A DNA stretch of 62,377 bases, from NCBI GenBank assembly GCA_016293915.1, contig JAEDCY010000015.1, forward strand, positions 1-62,377, written 5' to 3'. This DNA is from Treponema sp. GTDB lineage: Bacteria; Spirochaetota; Spirochaetia; Treponematales; Treponemataceae. The translations under genes were made by a program, and so were the position numbers. The notes under the pieces are model-generated. The model was not told the origin of the DNA and did not search any database. It saw only the letters and a list, made by a program, of their open reading frames with translations. Every line of letters begins with the position of its first letter. Within the stretch, counting starts at the first letter, position 1. Of the stretch, positions 60,718 to 62,377 are shown in pieces.

Positions 60718-62166
60718 ATGGAAAATCTAGATTTACTGGTTAAACAATTAATTACTCTTCCAAATGAAACTGATTGGCTGGAATTTAAGCATAACAATTT
60801 TGATCCAGAAATGATTGGAAAAGATATAAGTGCTTTAGCAAATTCTGCGACATATCGAGGAAAAGAACAGGCTTACATGATTTGGGGCATTGATGATATA
60901 AGCCATGAAATTAAAGGAACAAATTATAATCGGTTTTCGAAATTGAAGGGGAGTCAAGAAATAGAAAGTTGGCTTAGAAATCTTCTTTCAAAAAATGCCG
61001 ACTTTGAATTTGATGACACAGAAATTGAAGGTAAAAAAATCGTAGTGCTTGTTATAAAAAGAACAACGGGGCAACCTGTTACATTTAGGAAAGATGCGTA
61101 TATCAGAATCGGCTCCTACACAAAACCTATTAGAGATTATCCTACACAGGAAGCTCAACTTTGGGACAAACTGCGACTTACAAATTTTGAGACACAAGCT
61201 GCAAAATCAGAAATAAAAAAGGGAGATATTTTTTCATTTTTAGATTTCTCTGAATATTTTGAACTTCAAAATATTACTGTGCCATCAAATCAGGATGGAA
61301 TTTTGCATTACGCATTAGAAGATAAAATCGTAGTAAAACAAGATAATGGCTTATATTCTATTACAAATTTAGGGGCATTACTTTTTGCAAAGAGAATAGA
61401 AGATTTTCCTTCTGTTAGCAGAAAATCAATTCGTTTGATTCAATATGAAGATGACACAAAACTTAGAATTCTGAAGGAATATAGCGGACATAAAGGTTAT
61501 GCGGTTGGTTTTGAAGGTTTAATGCAATACTTAGAAGCTTTATTACCATCCGAAGAGGTGATTACAGAGTCTGTACGAAAAACAGTAACAAAATATCCTA
61601 TGGTTGCTCTTCGTGAAATTATGGCAAATGCACTTATACATCAGGATTTTACGATACCTGGTTCAGCACCATTGGTAGAAATTTTCGGAAATAGAATTGA
61701 AATTACAAATCCAGGTACACCTCTTATCGATATTAAGCGAATTATCGATAATCCACCAAAATCAAGAAATGAAATTCTTTCCTCATTAATGAGAAGACTA
61801 AAGTTATGCGAAGAATTAGGTTCTGGCTGGGATCGTATAACTATTGAATGTGAATTAAAACATTTGCCAGCGCCGAAAATTGTTCTATATGAAGAAAATA
61901 CTAGAGTAATTCTTTATTCAAATCTTTCTTTTAATAATATTCCAATCGAAGATAAATTATGGTCAGTTTATTTACACGCATGCCTGCAATACTTAAAAGG
62001 TGAACATCTAACAAATCAGTCTTTAAGAGAAAGATTTGGTATTGAAGAAAAAAACAAAGCTATTATTTCCCGCTTAATTGCAGATGCTGTTTCTAAAAAT
62101 CTTATAAAGGTTTTTGATGAGACAACTGCTCCAAGATATAAAAGTTATGTTCCGATTTGGGCATAA
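60718..62166 (+). CDS. AlbA_2 / COG2865-type ATP-binding regulator
   Basis: The 482-residue protein has an N-terminal AlbA_2 domain (TDWLEFKHNNFDPEMIGKDI, SALANSATYRGKEQAYMIWG), a central region with YIRIGSYTKPIRDYP, and a C-terminal GHKL-like part (ALREIMANALIHQDF, IFGNRIEITNPG, LCEELGSGWDRI). A possible helix-turn-helix (NQSLRERFGIEEKNKAIISRL) lies near the end. Such proteins occur in type I RM loci between hsdS and hsdR; their role is not known. The ribosome site is GGAG with an 11-nt spacer. Confidence 0.84.
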   Translation: MENLDLLVKQLITLPNETDWLEFKHNNFDPEMIGKDISALANSATYRGKEQAYMIWGIDDISHEIKGTNYNRFSKLKGSQEIESWLRNLLSKNADFEFDDTEIEGKKIVVLVIKRTTGQPVTFRKDAYIRIGSYTKPIRDYPTQEAQLWDKLRLTNFETQAAKSEIKKGDIFSFLDFSEYFELQNITVPSNQDGILHYALEDKIVVKQDNGLYSITNLGALLFAKRIEDFPSVSRKSIRLIQYEDDTKLRILKEYSGHKGYAVGFEGLMQYLEALLPSEEVITESVRKTVTKYPMVALREIMANALIHQDFTIPGSAPLVEIFGNRIEITNPGTPLIDIKRIIDNPPKSRNEILSSLMRRLKLCEELGSGWDRITIECELKHLPAPKIVLYEENTRVILYSNLSFNNIPIEDKLWSVYLHACLQYLKGEHLTNQSLRERFGIEEKNKAIISRLIADAVSKNLIKVFDETTAPRYKSYVPIWA

Positions 62167-62377
62167 TTTTAAGTTGATGATAAGTTGATAGAATTTAATT
62201 TCTAGTGGTGTTTATTCATAATAAATCAAAAGATAACACTAGATATAGTTATAAGCTAAATAATTTAAGTTGACGGCAAGTTGATAACTAGTTTAGCAGG
62301 ACAGAATATGTAAATATTCATGTTATGCACAGGATTTTGGGAAATTTGCGCATGATTTCATTTCGCAAAATCGCAAT
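62167..62377. other. AT-rich intergenic region with direct and inverted repeats at the right edge
   Basis: TTAAGTTGATGATAAGTTGA (from 62169) recurs as TTTAAGTTGACGGCAAGTTG (from 62264). TCTAGTGGTGTT (62201-62212) and AACACTAGA (62235-62243) form an inverted repeat with one bulge. TTTGCG / CGCAAA arms lie near 62345-62370. No gene is seen; the next gene, perhaps hsdR, would lie beyond the edge. Confidence 0.4.

Noticed and set aside
6361..62166. The two RM loci as a recent duplication
   Set aside because: The HsdM proteins differ in length and in most residues outside the motifs, and the accessory genes are different.

Overview
The window looks like chromosomal DNA of a host-associated or rumen-type Treponema (Spirochaetota). 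This rests on gene content: a FlgM-like anti-sigma factor, the paired TIGR03546/TIGR03545 families, a basic-membrane-protein ABC importer, a BcrAD/BadFG-type activase of about 1500 residues, meso-DAP dehydrogenase next to LysA, and many plant-sugar enzymes. Base composition is moderately AT-rich. Species cannot be fixed from the sequence alone.

Layout. 1-6323: a partial giant acyl-CoA dehydratase activase (minus strand), a TIGR02757-family gene and an esterase. 6361-15057: a type I restriction-modification locus in the order hsdM, hsdS, AAA ATPase, TOPRIM-like protein, Fic protein, hsdR. 15085-17666: a gene remnant, pantothenate kinase, an ECF transporter S component and PgeF. 17688-19262: an XRE/AbrB regulator and an acyltransferase on the minus strand. 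19409-21683: a gene graveyard (DUF1848, GNAT, HAD, second GNAT and adhesin-like remnants) around an intact 2-hydroxyacid dehydrogenase. 21699-29449: GH13 glucosidase, MFS carrier, RsgA, GNAT, an ArsC-like reductase, an alkyltransferase and a HAD phosphatase. 29520-38938: TrkA/TrkH, a lipid kinase, an esterase, RsmI, FlgM, a degenerate iron-ADH homologue and a TrmH-type methyltransferase. 38946-48616: a GHKL-HDOD protein, a beta-helix protein, the TIGR03546/TIGR03545 pair, a GH27 galactosidase operon and a TrmB regulator. 48678-55946: ddh-lysA and a BMP-type ABC importer. 56139-62166: a second type I RM locus (hsdM, BRO/DinD-like, hsdS, AlbA_2 protein); no hsdR is seen before the window ends.

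The most striking unexplained features are these. (1) Between the GNAT gene and the ArsC-like gene lies an array in which CCGATAA-N20-TTATCGG occurs four times at exactly 74 bp intervals (27318, 27392, 27466, 27540), with little else conserved. (2) The first RM operon carries an ATPase/TOPRIM pair resembling PARIS (AriA/AriB) or RloAB guard systems, plus a fic gene framed by 37-bp near-identical direct repeats, as if a cassette had been inserted. (3) hsdM1, hsdM2 and fic all appear to start as leaderless transcripts, and in each the start codon lies inside one arm of an inverted repeat that also covers or encloses the -10 box. (4) At least five families of dispersed palindromic repeats fill the intergenic regions. 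Two of them have entered three genes in frame (the activase, the TIGR02757 protein and HsdR), as Rickettsia palindromic elements do.

How the genes work together: the RM loci are defence islands. coaX with the ECF S component suggests pantothenate salvage. trkA-trkH is potassium uptake. ddh-lysA makes meso-DAP and lysine. The BMP, ATPase and two permease genes form one importer. The GH27, GH13 and beta-helix genes, with the TrmB regulator and a LacI-type operator, point to plant polysaccharide use.
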